A DNA stretch of 64,000 bases from Siniperca chuatsi (lineage: Eukaryota; Chordata; Actinopteri; Centrarchiformes; Sinipercidae), in contig NC_058061.1 of the NCBI RefSeq assembly GCF_020085105.1, positions 5,899,784 to 5,963,783 of the forward strand, read 5' to 3'. The notes under the pieces were generated by a model. That model made no database searches. It was given only the letters and a program-made list of their open reading frames with translations, and was not told the DNA's origin. Below are positions 25,301 through 40,300 of the stretch, one piece after another; position 1 is the first letter of the stretch; every line of letters begins with the position of its first letter. A program made the translations under genes and the position numbers.

Positions 25301-28300
25301 TAGTTTTAGAAACCTAGATAAGCCATTTTATCCTGGTTTTGAGAAACCTGAAAATGCCAGCTGAATTACTCAGAAACTAGGATGTTGTGGCATGTAAACA
25401 CCTTAAACAGGTTTCTGATCATTCTCTGCAGTGTGTGCAGATCAGTAAAACAAAAAATATGATGATACACAATGTAATGATGATCTACACGCTGGAATAA
25501 AATGGAATAAAAAGTCTGATGCTCTCTTCTTTTATTGCCGGTGATAAAGCCAGCAGTGTTGTGAATTTCTAGCCCGGTTCCAGACCTCAGATTCACTGTC
25601 TACATCTCAGATTCTTTTTCTTAGTGATTCAAATCGGACTGGTGTTGTGCTTATTGATGGCTCTTTCCCCTAGTCCGAGAAACAACCAAGCCAATCAGAG
25701 CTTTGTAGGCGGGATTAAGAATGGGGATGTCATATTCCTATGTCAGAGCCAGAAATTAGCGTGGATCGTGTCCATTTAGCTAACATTACATGGACACGAT
25801 GTCAGGTTGAACGAATTAAGTGAAACAAAATGGCAATTCAGTTTGACACCTCAGGGATCAACAAAGTCTTATGTTATCTTATCTAGGTACAAACCAAACT
25901 GTATTCATCCTCAACTGCTGAGGTAACTCAACCGGTACAGAAATGACAGAGGTTAAAATGTTGAAGAATCGAAGACATCTGCACGCAGATGATGAGATTA
26001 GATTCAAGACTCAAAACCAGGATGCTACTTTGCATATAAACATACTCATAATGGTATGATTTTCTCTACAGACCCGTAAGCTGACCAAGGCAGAGCGACA
26101 GCGTTTCAGTGAGGAGGTGGAGATGCTAAAGGGCCTGCAGCACCCGAACATCGTCCGCTTCCACGATTCCTGGAAGTCGACGGTAAAGGGCCACAAGTGC
26201 ATCCTCCTGGTGACTGAACTCATGACCTCAGGCACGCTCAAAACGTGAGTCTCTCCATCCAATTTCCCTTTAAATTGCAGATAAAAATCTCTATACCTAA
26301 AAGCAGTTCATTTTTTGGCTCTCTTTCTTTTTATAAGAAGGTGTTACATTTCTCAAATGGCGGAAAATCCTTTTTCCAAATAAAGCTCTTCATGTCTTCC
26401 ATAGAAAAGAGGATATTTGTGTCATGTTGGACAGCTTGTCTTTTGCATTTAAAGGTTTGATAAAAGGTGCAGAATAAGTACCAGAGAATAGCTCCACTTT
26501 GGATACCACATCCTGGGAGAGAATTCAGGAAACTAGCTCACTTTAAATCTTCCTCTTGGTTGTCAAAATAAGTATTTAATAAGTAAATACTTCCAGTATT
26601 TTAATATATTTAGAATGGGGTGTTTAGTCTTATCCTCCTATCTTATTTTTAGGTACTTGAAGAGGTTCAAGGAGATGAAGCTGAAGCTGCTGCAGCGCTG
26701 GAGTCGTCAGATCCTCAAAGGGCTTCACTTCCTGCACACGCGCACTCCTCCCATCATCCACCGGGACCTCAAGTGTGACAACATCTTCATCACCGGCCCC
26801 ACCGGATCCGTCAAGATAGGAGATCTGGGACTGGCCACTCTCAAAAGTGCCTCTTTTGCTAAAAGTGTCATTGGTAAGTTCAGATGATTTACACAAATAT
26901 CTCCTTCCACTGGTATCAGAAAGAAATTACATCTATAACAATTTTTTTTAAATATAGCAGTTTATCTGAGCCCATTCTTTGGAAATGGGCTAAAACATGC
27001 AAAGTACCACCAGTCTTGGAATGTAAAGGGACTGCAATTAAATTAAGCATTTGTTTAAGAAATTAGGTTTGTCTGAGTCAGTGTCTTCTTTTAAGTCTCT
27101 TCTCAAAACGCATTCTGAGCGGAAAGCATATCCTGATTTTACCTGACCTGTCTATTTTATGGTTTTTAGGTATTTTATCATTCACTGTGGTATTTTATTT
27201 CTCTCTCTGTGAAGAACTTTGTACTTTGTTTTGATAAGTGCTCTATAAATAAAGTTTTTTATTATTTATTATTTAAATTCTTAAAGGCTTCTTCTTTTGC
27301 TTGGATCCCTTTTTCTTTCCCCTGCACACAAGCAACCATGAGTGGCTTTTAATTACAGTGGGAACTTGCCCTTCTCATCAAGTACATGCAGGGAGTGTCA
27401 GCCATCAGAAGCAATGTAAATACTTGTTGATACTTGATTCTAGTTTAATTCACCAGGTCTAAATCAAACACTGTATCTTTAATTCATTTATAAAGAGGTG
27501 TTGCGTTGTGCTCATTGATATAGAAAATGAGTTTGTTTTCTATTGTCCTTACTACATGGTAACCATGCTATTTGTTGTTTAGTAAAATAAAAACAGAAAT
27601 TAGCTATTTATCCGCTATTTTCACAGGAAAAAGCTCTAATAAACACACTGTACACTACCTGCTCAGCACCAAATAACAAACAAACAACAAATAAAGTTGG
27701 CAACTAGCTGGTGAACATAGAGGAGCATTTTAGCTGCTTAAGAGTCAGATATTTTTACATAGTGCTAGTGTCTTATAGGTGGTAACAGGTTAACTTTGTA
27801 TGTACAGTAACTTGCTGCAAACCAAATTTTTCCTCAGGGTCCATAAAGATTTAATTGAATTGAGTTGAAACTGGACTTTTGATTGTCCTTCACTGATTCA
27901 GTAGTAAAATAACTGTTGACCTTTACCTCTGCCCTCTGAACCCTGACAGGAACACCAGAGTTCATGGCCCCAGAGATGTACGAGGAGAAGTACGATGAAG
28001 CGGTAGACGTCTACGCCTTTGGAATGTGCATCCTGGAGATGGCCACCTCTGAGTACCCGTACTCCGAGTGCCAAAACGCCGCCCAGATCTACCGCAAAGT
28101 CACCAGTGTGAGTAAGGGAAGGAGGAGGAACACCTCGTTTTTTAACCCGTATTTAATGTAATTGTTCGCATGTTCGCTTTCTTTCATGTGCACACTGGAA
28201 TTCAAACCGAGAGGAACCAGGATATCTTGCGTATACGTCTGGATTTCCAGAATCCTTGGAAAGAAGTGGGGCCCACATAGAATGAAAGCTACATTTTGTC

Positions 28301-31300
28301 TATTAAAGGCTTAGTCTTGTCCATTACAAGCTCAGGGTGTAGAACTGTACCTTAACCTGACCACTTTTCTGTTCTCAGCCCGCAATCATGACGCAGATGT
28401 TTGACTCACTGATTGCCAGTCTAGTTACTATTTGAAAGATTCTGTCTAACTGGTTATGGTTATTATGTTCACTGGAATATTCCCTTCCCAAATTTTCTGT
28501 CTAAACTGCTTTTTAAGCTTTGCAGAAAATAATTATTTCAAGAAAGCATAGATATATTAGTAAATTAAATCTTTTTCTTACATTGGAAGACTTCCGTCTA
28601 ATGATGAAGAGAGCTTGAATCCCAGCCCAGTGCCCACTTACAGGACATAAACTGATGTTTGATTCAGATCATATCATAAAGTTTTATACAGAAGAATATG
28701 TGGGGCTTCTTAGAAAAAAAGACAGTAGTAGTAGTAGTAGTAGTAGTACAAGCAGTGTAGTGAGTTTTAAGACCATAGCATTACTGCAGTGGCTTTAGGC
28801 TGCCGTATTTTAAGCTGTTCCCGATGACGCCATGGTGGGCAAGAGAAGGCGATGGTAGAATTATATGTTTTGGAAATTGTGTCTCACCCTTTACGCCACA
28901 AAGAGGGCTGTTTCTTTCTTGCGAGTCACATATGCAAAGCAAACAGTGCCTGACGGAGGCTGGAAAGTGAGAAAACGACAGTGCCAACAAGTCAGAGTGG
29001 GTCTGGCTCCTCCACAAACAAGGCAACATAATAATGTTCCATGTCCAGTTGGAGAAGCTTACCCTGTGCCTTTCATGATTTGTTTTACATTTATGTGCAA
29101 TACAGACGGCATCTTTCAATTTATTGGTATGGCAGTTACATTTTTCACAACATTAAACACTAACTTAAATTTTATGTAACTTTTCACTTATATAACTGAC
29201 TTGCACTTGAAGTCAGTTGCTATTTAAGGGGCCTAAAGTAAGAAATATAGCTTGACATATGAAAGGCAGAGCATATACAAATGTAAGGGTCTTACACAAT
29301 ATGTAACTCTTTCCTTCGGCCTTGTTCATAATATGTTTTGATTTTACATCAAATAAATAGATTGATAAGTAAATAAATGCCTTTTTACTGTGGAAAAATG
29401 CCTTCTCAGAATACACTACATGGCCAAAAGTATGTGGACACCCACACCCATATGTGATTGTTGAGCATCTCATTCCAAAACCATGGGCATTAATCTGCTG
29501 TTTAACAGCCTCCACTCTTCTGAGAAGCCTTTCCACAAGATTTGGATTGATATTGATTAATCCGCAGAGTATTTTCCTCATTAATCGATTAATTGTTTGT
29601 TTTTAAAATATCAGAAAATAGTGCAAAAAATCCCCATCGCATGTCCCGAGACCCCAAATGTGCATATTCAAATCTCTTGTTTTGTCCAACCAACAGTCCA
29701 ATACCCAAAGATTTTCAGTTTATTATCATAAGCCTAAGCCTTTTGGCATTTTTGCTTTAAAAATGACTGGGAAAACTTGGGAACCTCAATGTACACAGGG
29801 ACATTATCATGTTAAAACAGAAAATGACCTTCCTCAGACTTTCGTAGAAAAGGTTTCAGTCATTTCGAAACGTCTTGATTCTGAAAACAGTGTCCAGATG
29901 ACCACGGCTGAAACCTTTTCTACGATGGAACACTCCTGGACGAATGAGGGACTACACCGTCTTCTTCCTCAGACCGTTGCTACAAAGTTGGAAACACACT
30001 GTATGCTGCAGCATTACGATTTCCCTTATTTGAAACGAACCTTGAAAAATAGCCTCTGACCAAAAGTATGCAAAAGTATATGTGCATACTTATGGCCATA
30101 TAGTGTATTTACCTTAATGGATTGAAATCTCTGTCAAAGAATACCACATTCGGCTTTTAAGAGATAACCATTCTTATATTTGTGCAAAATAATTGTTTTG
30201 GGATCATTACAATAAGTATAATTAAGAATGTAATGTGGTACACTAAACAAGGTCAATATGACACCAGCATGTTTCTCAAGATCTTATCTAGACCTCTGTC
30301 ACCACAGGAAAGGAGCGGAGTCACAAATTAGATTTGGATTGAGGGAAACTGATTAAACTGATTTACTCTGAAGGTGCCTGTGAGGACACTGTAGCGAACT
30401 GCTTAAACAAAGAAACCTCTGTGTTCTGCTTCAGATCCTGAACAGTAGATCCTGAACAGCATTTCAGTGATTGCACTGAAGCTTTTTTTGGGCTCCCCAA
30501 TTAGTATTTGCACTCAGTTACATATAGTTATTCAGTGAGTTTGCGTTATTCTATAACACATCAGTATGCATTGTCTAAAGACAATAACAAAAGTCAAACA
30601 TAATTATTACAGTTTAGAAAAAACAAATGTTCTCCTCTCTTCTGTCTCACAGTTTTGTCCTTTGTCTTGCTTAAACAGGAAGCAGAAATATCTTGAGAAA
30701 TGTATTTATGAAGACAGCAGTTACTGTGTGACATGTCAGTCTTTAAATGTGATAACAAAGTGTCTCACTCAGCCTTTTTTCTGATAAATCTAATTATTTG
30801 GGTGTTTTTACCTAACATCAGCTGGTTGTTTGGGTATCTGTAGGCCAAACATCATTTTGACCTCGACTCTTTGCTTTCTTATCAGTGTTTTTACAGGGAT
30901 TGGAGCGCTGCTGTAATCTATGTACATTCTCATGATAGCATTTAGAAAAACTAGTCATACAAGTGAGTAGTGTTGCCTGAATATTTTCTGTCTTGGGATA
31001 AACTCTGCATAGAAGCTCCAGCTGTCAGGAGTTAAAAATCTCTTGAATGATTGGTTTAAGTGAAACGAAGCAGGAAGGAGAGCATCTTGGGTTTTTCTGC
31101 TTGGGTCACAAAGCAGAGGGTTACATTAACATGAAGTGCAGGTGGGAGTGGCTGTTACTGCTGTGGGATAAATGTACAAGGAAGAGATCATTATTGCTGA
31201 TCACTTATTCTGCTTAAGGCACCCCCTCTGGTACTTCTTGATACAGTATGAAGCCCTACAGATGATGTAAAACTCTTCTGATTGTTTTCACAGGGAATTA

Positions 31301-34300
31301 AACCTGACAGCTTCTACAAAGTCAAAGTCCCAGAGCTCAAGGAGATCATTGAGGGCTGCATTCGTATGAACAAAGACGAAAGGTACAAGTGAAAACATAC
31401 ACTGTGATCAACAATAACACAATAACAAACTGCATAAATAATGTATATTTTAATCTTTATGAAGTGCACTAATCCCTTTTTTCCTGTTCTTCGCTTTGTT
31501 CATAAAACTAACAGGAGCTAATTAGATCCTAGCTCATAACTCATATTTTGTGCAGATAAAATTATATTTTTTCAGCACAAAAATCTAAAAAGAATCTAAT
31601 CAGATTAAATTTTTATACTCCCTAACAGAATATTCTTGACTGGCATCTACAGAGAGCCAGAAAAGGACTAAAATGTTACATTGGGGGGAAAAAAGTACAA
31701 AGTATGCCTTAAGTGCAAGTGATAAAATAAAGAATAGGTTCACTGTTTCAACGTAGACTGTATTAAAATGCTGTTTTCTATCATTTTTAGTTGTGCATAA
31801 CACAAACTCACCTACAGCTTCAGTTTTGAGAAACTTCAGATTCTGCTGCAGCTTCTCACTGAGCATAAACACGATCCAAAGAGGCGGTAGTATTGGCCTT
31901 CAAAAACTATAATATATTTTATTTGCAAAACCAGGGAGCTGACATTATTGATAGACATGTTGTTACTGTACACCAAAAAACAGTCACACACAAAAATCAA
32001 CATAACCTGATGGAAAGCATGTTTTGCAACCCTTTTTTATCAGTAGAACGTGTAAAGCTGTTTTTCAAAATAACATTTGTCAGAATTTTTGTAGACCTAA
32101 ACAATTACCCTGTTGCACTGTTTATAAGAACATAACAGAACCTGACTGATTTTCTTCCTGTACTGCAGGTACACCATTCAGGACCTCCTGGATCACCCCT
32201 TCTTCCAGGAGAACAATGGTGTGCACGTGGAGCTGGCAGAGGAGGACGACATGGTGAAGTCGGGTTTGAAGCTGTGGCTGCGCATGGATGACACAAAGAA
32301 GCTCCACGGGAAGTACAAGGACAACAACGCCATTGAGTTCCTCTTTGAGCTCTACAAAGACGTGCCTGAGGAGGTGTCTCAGGAGATGGTAGGCCGACAC
32401 ATGAAGACAGTTTGTTGTGAGGTCAACCATTACTGCTTCACTGGCCCAGTTTGTAGCAGCTATTAGTGAGGAAATTGAGTAATTGATCCCAGATCAACAG
32501 ATAGAGGCAACTTCAGCTATCCCCCACATGTTCTCTGCATCCTGATCTTGATTTATGATGATAGCTTTTTATAGGTTTTCTGGGAAAAGGCTGAATGGAT
32601 ATGGAGTTGGTATTAACTTTTCTTAACACAATTAAGTACCAAATTTCTCCTTACAAAAAAAAGGATGCAGCCTAAATGGACTCGGTCATAATGGTTTTTT
32701 TTGTAGCTAATTATTTTCCGCCTTCAGCAATAATATTTTAAGTTGAATTACAGATTCAAGCTGTTAATAATTCCATGGGTATTACTGATATGGTAACTTT
32801 TGAATAGGAATTTATTTTAAATGTACATACAGATATCAGATTCGGAGACCCTGCTACAGGCAACACTAACATCACATCACGGAGTCTGACGTTATTAATG
32901 AAATAGAAATTTCTCTTTGAGTTATCTGTCTTTTGACACCTGATCCCAAACAGTGAAAGCAGCCTCACTAATGCATTATTATGCTTCTTTTAAGGTTGTG
33001 TTATGACAGCAAAAGCTTTGAAATGCGCCCCAGCCCATAAAGAGAACGCCTTGCAGAGTGTGTCAAGGGCACGGCTCAACATTTAATCATCAGTGATTCG
33101 AAATGTGAGAACGTGTCTCAGGAAGCAGCCAAGGTCACATCTTTAATAATATAATGGCTCTCTTGCTTGTTACGAAACGGGCCCTTATGTCTTCCAGAAC
33201 CCCCTCCGTAGAGGTCACTTTTAATGAAAATGCAAGCCACAAGTACTTACTTGTTTACCTCTTTGTGGTAGTTTTCATCAAGATCAAATTTGGTATCAGC
33301 AGGGGATATCTGCTCCGGCCGATCTGTGGTAATCTGACTATGTGTTGAGAGGCAGGTTCGGATTGAGTGTCCCACTGGACTGGGTGTCATGAGAGGCTGT
33401 GCAAGACTCCAAACTGAGAAGAATGCAGTCAGTGTGCACTGGTTTTACAAAACAAATGTTAGCACAAAAGCTTTTGTCACAACTGCGCAAACTGTCTACA
33501 TATTGCAGCAGCACACAATGGACAGTGAACTATACACATATGTTCATGTGCCCTGACCATTTCTGTGTGTTGTTATGCAGGTCGTGCTTGGCTTCGTATG
33601 TGAGGCAGACTTCAAGCTCGTGGCCAAGGCCATACGGGACAGGGTGACGGCCATCAAGCGGCAGAGAGAGAAGCTGAGGCGGCAGGCAGAGGAGCGGAAG
33701 AAGAAGCAGGAGCAAGAAGCCATAGAAGAAGAGCCAGAGCATCAGCCTCCTTTACCTAAAATCAGTGACCGTGTTGCAGCAGAGTCCCCCACCCCGGCCC
33801 TGACACCTCCGACCCCCATCCTTTCCCCCGTCACCAGCTCTGTGGACTCTGGCGTCAGCTCCAACTACCCTGCAGAGCCAGAGGAGCCTGAGGCAGACCA
33901 GCACTTCCACATCCGCCACAACAGCCTTTCCTCTGCTAACTGTGAGCCGCCTAATATAACATCCCATACCATGAAAAGTTTGTAGGCTCAACAACAACAA
34001 AAATAATTAAAAAGCTTTGCTATTGCAATATTATAATGAGGTCTATGAGACATATGTTTTTCGCTGCATTATCTTTATCATTGTACTGAACAGAAAGCTG
34101 TTCAGATCTCAAAGCACAGAGGCTTACAGTGAAATGTGAAACTGTAGATAACTAAATTATTCAGTCCTGCATGCTGTGCTGTAGTTATTGAACATTTCTC
34201 TTTTTTTATCTGAAACAACATCCTAGTGAATCAGTTTGATCTCATCTAAATACATCCAACATCTCCTGTGTGTCTCCAGAACTGTGCTAATCCACAGTGA

Positions 34301-37300
34301 AACCCTCTTAAGTTTTTATTTGTTTGTGTGTGTGGCATGTCTCAGTTTGGAGTCATTAGATGTGTGTATTTCTGTGCATACAATATGAGTGTGTGTACAG
34401 TAAAGTTTGTGTCAGTTAGTCACATAGTTGGTCACATGCTAATGGCTTATGACCTTTTGTTGAAACAGCTGACTGCGAGACGGACGGCTATCTGAGCTCC
34501 TCTGGGCTTCAGGATCCACTGGAAGCCGGCAGCTTCAGCGTGCCTGCGACCCCTCCCACCAAGCACACCAACACCCCGACTGCAAACGGTTTCCCCATCC
34601 CAGCCCTCCGCTTCCCCTCGGTGAGTCGCCTCAATAAAGAACTTGCTTGGAAAGTAACACCTGACAATAAGGTAGACAAAACCTTTAGGAGTGAGTGAGG
34701 AAAAACATTGCAACTCAATTTCAGTTGCAAAATGGAAGATTTGCTCACTGATTCATTGTAAACTACCCAGAATTTTGTGTACTTTATTGTTGATCTGCTT
34801 TAATAGTTTAATTATTTTCCAAAGCAATAAAATTCTATCCATCGTATGTTTTTCTTCAAGTCAGCACATATTTCAATTTTACAGTTACATGGCCACAGAT
34901 GTAATTTCTAGTTTAAGTAGAGTTTTAACAAGACTAAAAGAGTATACAGCCATGCAGGCGGCTCTTTAAGGCCGCACTTATACACAGTGGTGCTTTGAGT
35001 TAATTGCTAATGTCCCTATACTGTTTACCATGTTCACAATCTTAGTTTAGCATGTTAGCATGTTAACATTTGCTAATTAACACCAATCACAAAGTACAGC
35101 TGAGGCTGATGGGAATGTCATTAGTTTTGTAGGTATTTGAACCAAAACCAAAGTATTAGAAAAACTGACATTTTGACCTGACTAAATGAAAAGTCAGAGG
35201 ATCACCAAAGTTATTACAATTCATCCTCTGGGGACAATGAAAGTATGTACAAAATTTCATGGCAATCCATCCAATAGTTTAATTAATAATGAATAATTTA
35301 GTCTGGACCAAAGTGGTGGACCGACAGATCAGCATTGCCATCCCTGGTTAAAAACCGTGACCACATACGTGCCTATTTTTATCAAAGCAAATTGCCAAAT
35401 TGAGGAATTTTATGATTAATTAACACATAAGTAATGCCAAATTAAGAAAAATTAAACATTGTTTGAATGAAACTGGTTTGAAGTAAATCAAATACTTCTG
35501 CACTTAAAAATCAGTATGTGGAAAATCTTTCCTGGCTGCTATCTTGTACTAAAGCTTCAAAAGAAAAAGTCTTTATCCACGTTTACCTTACCACATCTCT
35601 CATTTCTGTTCACAGAGTATTGCTGTATCCAACAACATAGAACATGGCAACTCTGGGCCCCCGAGTGGCTTCAACTCCCCTGTGGACAGGTAACGTTCTT
35701 CAGCCTTCTTTTCTCCTCACACTGCTCTTTTTTTTAACATCCAAGGAACAATGGAGTTCAATAGTCCCTTCTTTCTGTAAGTTATAGACCTGAAAATCGA
35801 TGCGAATCCAGTAGAAATGTCTGGTCTTCCCTCTATAACTCCTCTTCCCTCCTCCACATCTGTGGGGCTGCGACAACAAGCTTGAGGCAATCGACAGGCT
35901 CTTCTTTGTTTTTATTGCAGTGAGGCAGAGTGGACCCTTGCAGGTTTCTGTGTGACTGTCTCTCAGATGTTGTGGAGGCCCTGTTTTCCATGTTGGTGGG
36001 ATGTTAGGGAGAGAGCGCCTTTATTCTTGACATGAGAGCCGACAATGGACGATAGATTATGTGTGTATGTGTTGGGGGGTTGCCATCTGGGATCCATCTT
36101 CTGTTCAGAGACTATAATGTTTCATAATGATATTGTCACCATGCACAACCTGAGATGTGATGCTTAGTAAATAACGAATATCTCTTGGAAATTTTTTTTT
36201 AATTTATAAATTAATTGTTTAGTCTACATTCTTTTCAGAAATAGTGAAAATGCCATTTTCTGTGGTCCAAGGTGACATCACATTGCTTGTTTTGTCCAAA
36301 ACCCAATTAATTTGTGTGCTTGAATACAGTTAACTCTGTCCTTTCCTGTCTGTAGTTCAAAATATGTTGTCTATCAATGTAGAATTTGGGTGGGATTTAC
36401 AAAGTATTATAGACCAAATATAGTGATGGTCTAAAGGTCTTTTACAGTCTGCTTAGTTTGTCTTCCATGACTGACAGTTTATCTGACTTGTCCACAGTAG
36501 ATTGAAACAAATGTCAAGTCTAGTTGAGTATCATGTTTCATAACAGCTCAGGCATGCACTGTTTAGGATCCAAAACATGCTCCCACTCTCTTAATTCTTC
36601 CTCCAAGAAAAGCCTTGGATTACTGATGAGCAGAACTGCAATTAATCCCAAAACAGAAGAATCATTTGCAATATCAACACAGATGTTTATTCTTATCTAT
36701 TCTAATTTCCATGTACTCAGTGTTTTAAAGGTGAAAACAGGCTTTACTTTGAACTAAGGTTACCCATAAGGTGGAGGTTTTTAAATAGAGACAGGCGGAC
36801 GCTGCCAACCAGTAGCCCTGTAAATGTTTGCAGCCTGTGGATGGAGCAATCCAAAAAGGCCCAGGAGACACAATTAGCTGAACCAAAGCTTTTTATAAAA
36901 CACGCTGAATGTTCTCCAGTTCTCTGAAACCTAAAACTTGTTCATTGTATAAATACAACGTCACATGGACGTGTTGCTTCCTCTGGATAAACACCAGCTT
37001 CTTACAGGCTCTCAACAGGCCTCGTTAAACTGTGTTGTTTAACTCTGCTGTTTACACCCAAGAGACATGCCACTGTAATACATCAAGACTTTACTTGACA
37101 CTTCAGAGTGCTGTTTATTATTATGTGTGATGCCAAGATAATCAGCCATGATGGATATTCAATTCCTTTTACGCTTCTGTTGTAGATGATGAATGTATTT
37201 TGAAATTACTGCATGAGGAATGTTTCTGTGGCTTTTTTTGGGGGCGTATTTTCTAACCAGAAGCTCGTATAATTTATTGCTTTGCAGCTATGCCTCCGAT

Positions 37301-40300
37301 GTGACTTCAGGCTTGAGTGACGGCTATGAGGGCCTATCAGAGAAGAGCGAGAAAACGGCTGCGAGGCGAAATGCTGGGAAGCTGTTCAGGAAGAGGGCAC
37401 GCTCAAGGCTACGTATCACAGGGGTACAATAAATCAAACATTTTGTTTAATTACAACACAGCAAATGCATTTAAGCACGTCATAAACAAATGAATCAACC
37501 AGTTTGATTGAATGATTGAATTAGCGGATTCATTTTATTTGTGAGCATGCAGTGAAGCTCCACTCTGATTATGTAAGGTTATCAGTAGCTATGCTCTTCT
37601 TCCCCGGCAACCGCAGTTCATTTCTGTTCTGATCAGGACACTCTGGGGTCTTTTAATGAGTGTATTTGGACTTTAGGCAGAGACAAACAGATCATGCATA
37701 ACCACATGTGCATACAGTGGTGGAAAGACTGCATAGTACAATACACACATAAACACACTGCATTTTACAGTAGACTCACACACAAACATGTTCATGTTTG
37801 CTCACACACACACACACACACACACACAAAAACATATTGTTCCTCCTGTGTTTAACTTGAGGGTAAACAGACACCTGTCATTACCATTGATCCTGTCCAT
37901 CTCTGCAGCTCTCTGATAAAGTGGACCGGGTGGTGGAGTGTCAGCTGCAGACACACAATGACAAGATGGTGACCTTCAAGTTTGACCTGGATGGAGATAA
38001 CCCTGAAGACATCGCTGCTGTCATGGTAAGTCATTACTGGTCCTCAGTCCCTGGCTAAGCAATGATCAACAGGCACCATATTCAAAATGTTAATAATAAA
38101 ACAAGGTTTAAAAATGAGGGTTTCTTTTATTTTCGTCCCAGTTCATTACTTTAGCTGTGAATTTTATTGATTTTTTTGTGAAATTTGGCTTTGGACTAAG
38201 TAACAATTGATTAGATTTTGGTGATGATTCTGATCTGGGATATCCACCATCAGACCTTTATTTAGCTATAACTGTGAAAGAAGTGCTGATAGTCTTTAAT
38301 CTATAACCTAAGAAATCAATGTCATTTCATTCATAGAAATTATCTTTTTGGGTACAATAGCAAAATAAAGAATTCTTGAGGTGGCAGAAGTGGGAATTCT
38401 TTGATTTAAAATGAACCTTTGTAACCTTTGCTAGACAGCGCACAAACTGGTCACAATTATAACAGCGTAACAGTAGGACAAGAAAAGAAAAGCCAAGTCA
38501 GTAAACTGACTCAGTAATATCTATACAGAAATATCTACCTAAATCTGCTAACGTTAGCCACCGAAAGCTACTGGTCATACCAGACCAAGTAAGGCTGTAG
38601 CAGCAAAAACCTTGAGTGTATTGAATTGAACGATGGTAGTTTTATTAACTTTTCATTTGTAAGAGCAATAATGTGTTATATCTTCTTTCAAATGTTACAC
38701 AATCTCTCTTTAAACAAGATGGAAGATGTCATAAATGAAACGGGAATGATCTTTGATTTACTTTTGAAATTTGCATGGCGGTCATTTAACTTCTTGATCC
38801 CCACAGACACACCAGTGGGTCAGTCATTACAAAGTCATGTTGTGCAGCCAAACATTGCTCACTTTATTTTAAAATTGTAGGGGAGATCCTAAAGTTTCCA
38901 AAGATACCAAATATGTCAGGCTGAATTTTGTGGAAATGTGTATAAAATGATGCATATGATATCTATAATATTTCAATTTGATGGAATGGTGCACCTGTAA
39001 AAACAAAAACAAAACAAAACATGGAGTCTTGGGTTTGAATATTTCACTAAGTGTAAACATCATAGAGTTGCAATGAAGAGCTGGAACAAGCTGCTACAGA
39101 ATATATGAAACTATGTCAGACAGTGTGGAATAAGACATTTTCAACCTTAAAGCCACCTTAGGAGAAATGAAGAGGAATTTAAGGATTAACAATGGAAATA
39201 ATCAGTCTTCTTAGATACTGAACCTCCTAGAACTTTATAGGATTTGTACAGAAATAAATAAATGAAGTCACTCTGTCAGCTGATAAAACTGACAGATTCT
39301 TCTATCTCAGCTGGACGTACACATGCTTCATCCTGCTTCCAGTTAACAGCCTTTTGTTTGTAGATCCTAACTCTGGCTGATAGTATATCTAACTTTCTGT
39401 GAAGTGAGTGACGCAGGTTAAGCATCCAGATCCCCCCTGGTATTGTCTTTCAGCTTCATTAGAGGATGGAGCTTAGAGAGGTGGTGTACATACACGAGTC
39501 TGTGTGAGCAAGGCGTGATGAGGCAGCGTGTGCAGCAGCACTTTTTGTTCACTGAATGTACTGTTTTCCTGACTCTTAAAACACAGTGGGCTTTTGTTTA
39601 CTGAGTCTTGGCGCAGCAGGGACGCTTGGCATCACAACAGCCCCCGTGGTTCTCAGTGCAGGGTTTTAAATGAGCTGAATTATGCCATGCTGACAGGAAA
39701 GGATCACCACGCCCCAACCCAAAATTTACAGCTCACACTCAAAACCGCATGAATATGCAAAACTCAAAACCTCCTCTAACAAACTACTGTATTGTGGATT
39801 TACATGAGATGATTTATGTATTTTTTTCATAAGAATAATCATTAGCTGAGGGTAGGTGGGTGTGTGTTTGGGTGGGTGGGTAGATTTCATAGATGGACAC
39901 ACAAATGGACAATAAGTAGAAATGAACACATTAAACACAAGTACATTTACTCAAGTACTGTGCTTAAGGACAGTTTTGAGGTACTTTTACATTTTCTGCA
40001 ACTTTGTACTTCAACTTCTCTACATTTTGGTGCTCAATATTGTACTTTTTGTACTATACTTTATTTATTTGACAGCTGTAGTTACTCTAAACTTTGCAGA
40101 TAATGATTTTATATAGAACACATGAAATATGATGCATTTTTAGAGATTTCACTCCCTCACTTTATATGAAGTAGCTCAAACTAGCACCACCTCAAACAGC
40201 TAAAATAGTAAAATGCTACTTACATACATTAATGCATTAGTATCAACAATCCTATATATATATATATATGTGTATATACACTCACAGGGGTACTTTTACT

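Larger units (their letters stand above)
9147..26071 (+). other. wnk4 intron 1 (about 16.9 kb)
   Basis: No coding exon could be supported inside. Contents seen: (AT)n at 11421-11492; an inverted copy of the family A repeat at 13750-14035; a decayed repeat tail at 14771-14960 (ggcagcatggtgg ... ggataag); a short tandem run at 16531-16572; a family A repeat at 16631-16965; SINE pieces at 18173-18283 and 18533-18604; a palindrome plus (AT)n at 22203-22338. The longest open frames (21447-21944, 24360-24866) match nothing I recognise and have no splice context. Confidence 0.75.

Noticed and set aside
29658-30059. 133-codon open frame in wnk4 intron 4
   Set aside because: Lies wholly inside nested repeats between Tc1/mariner-like ends.
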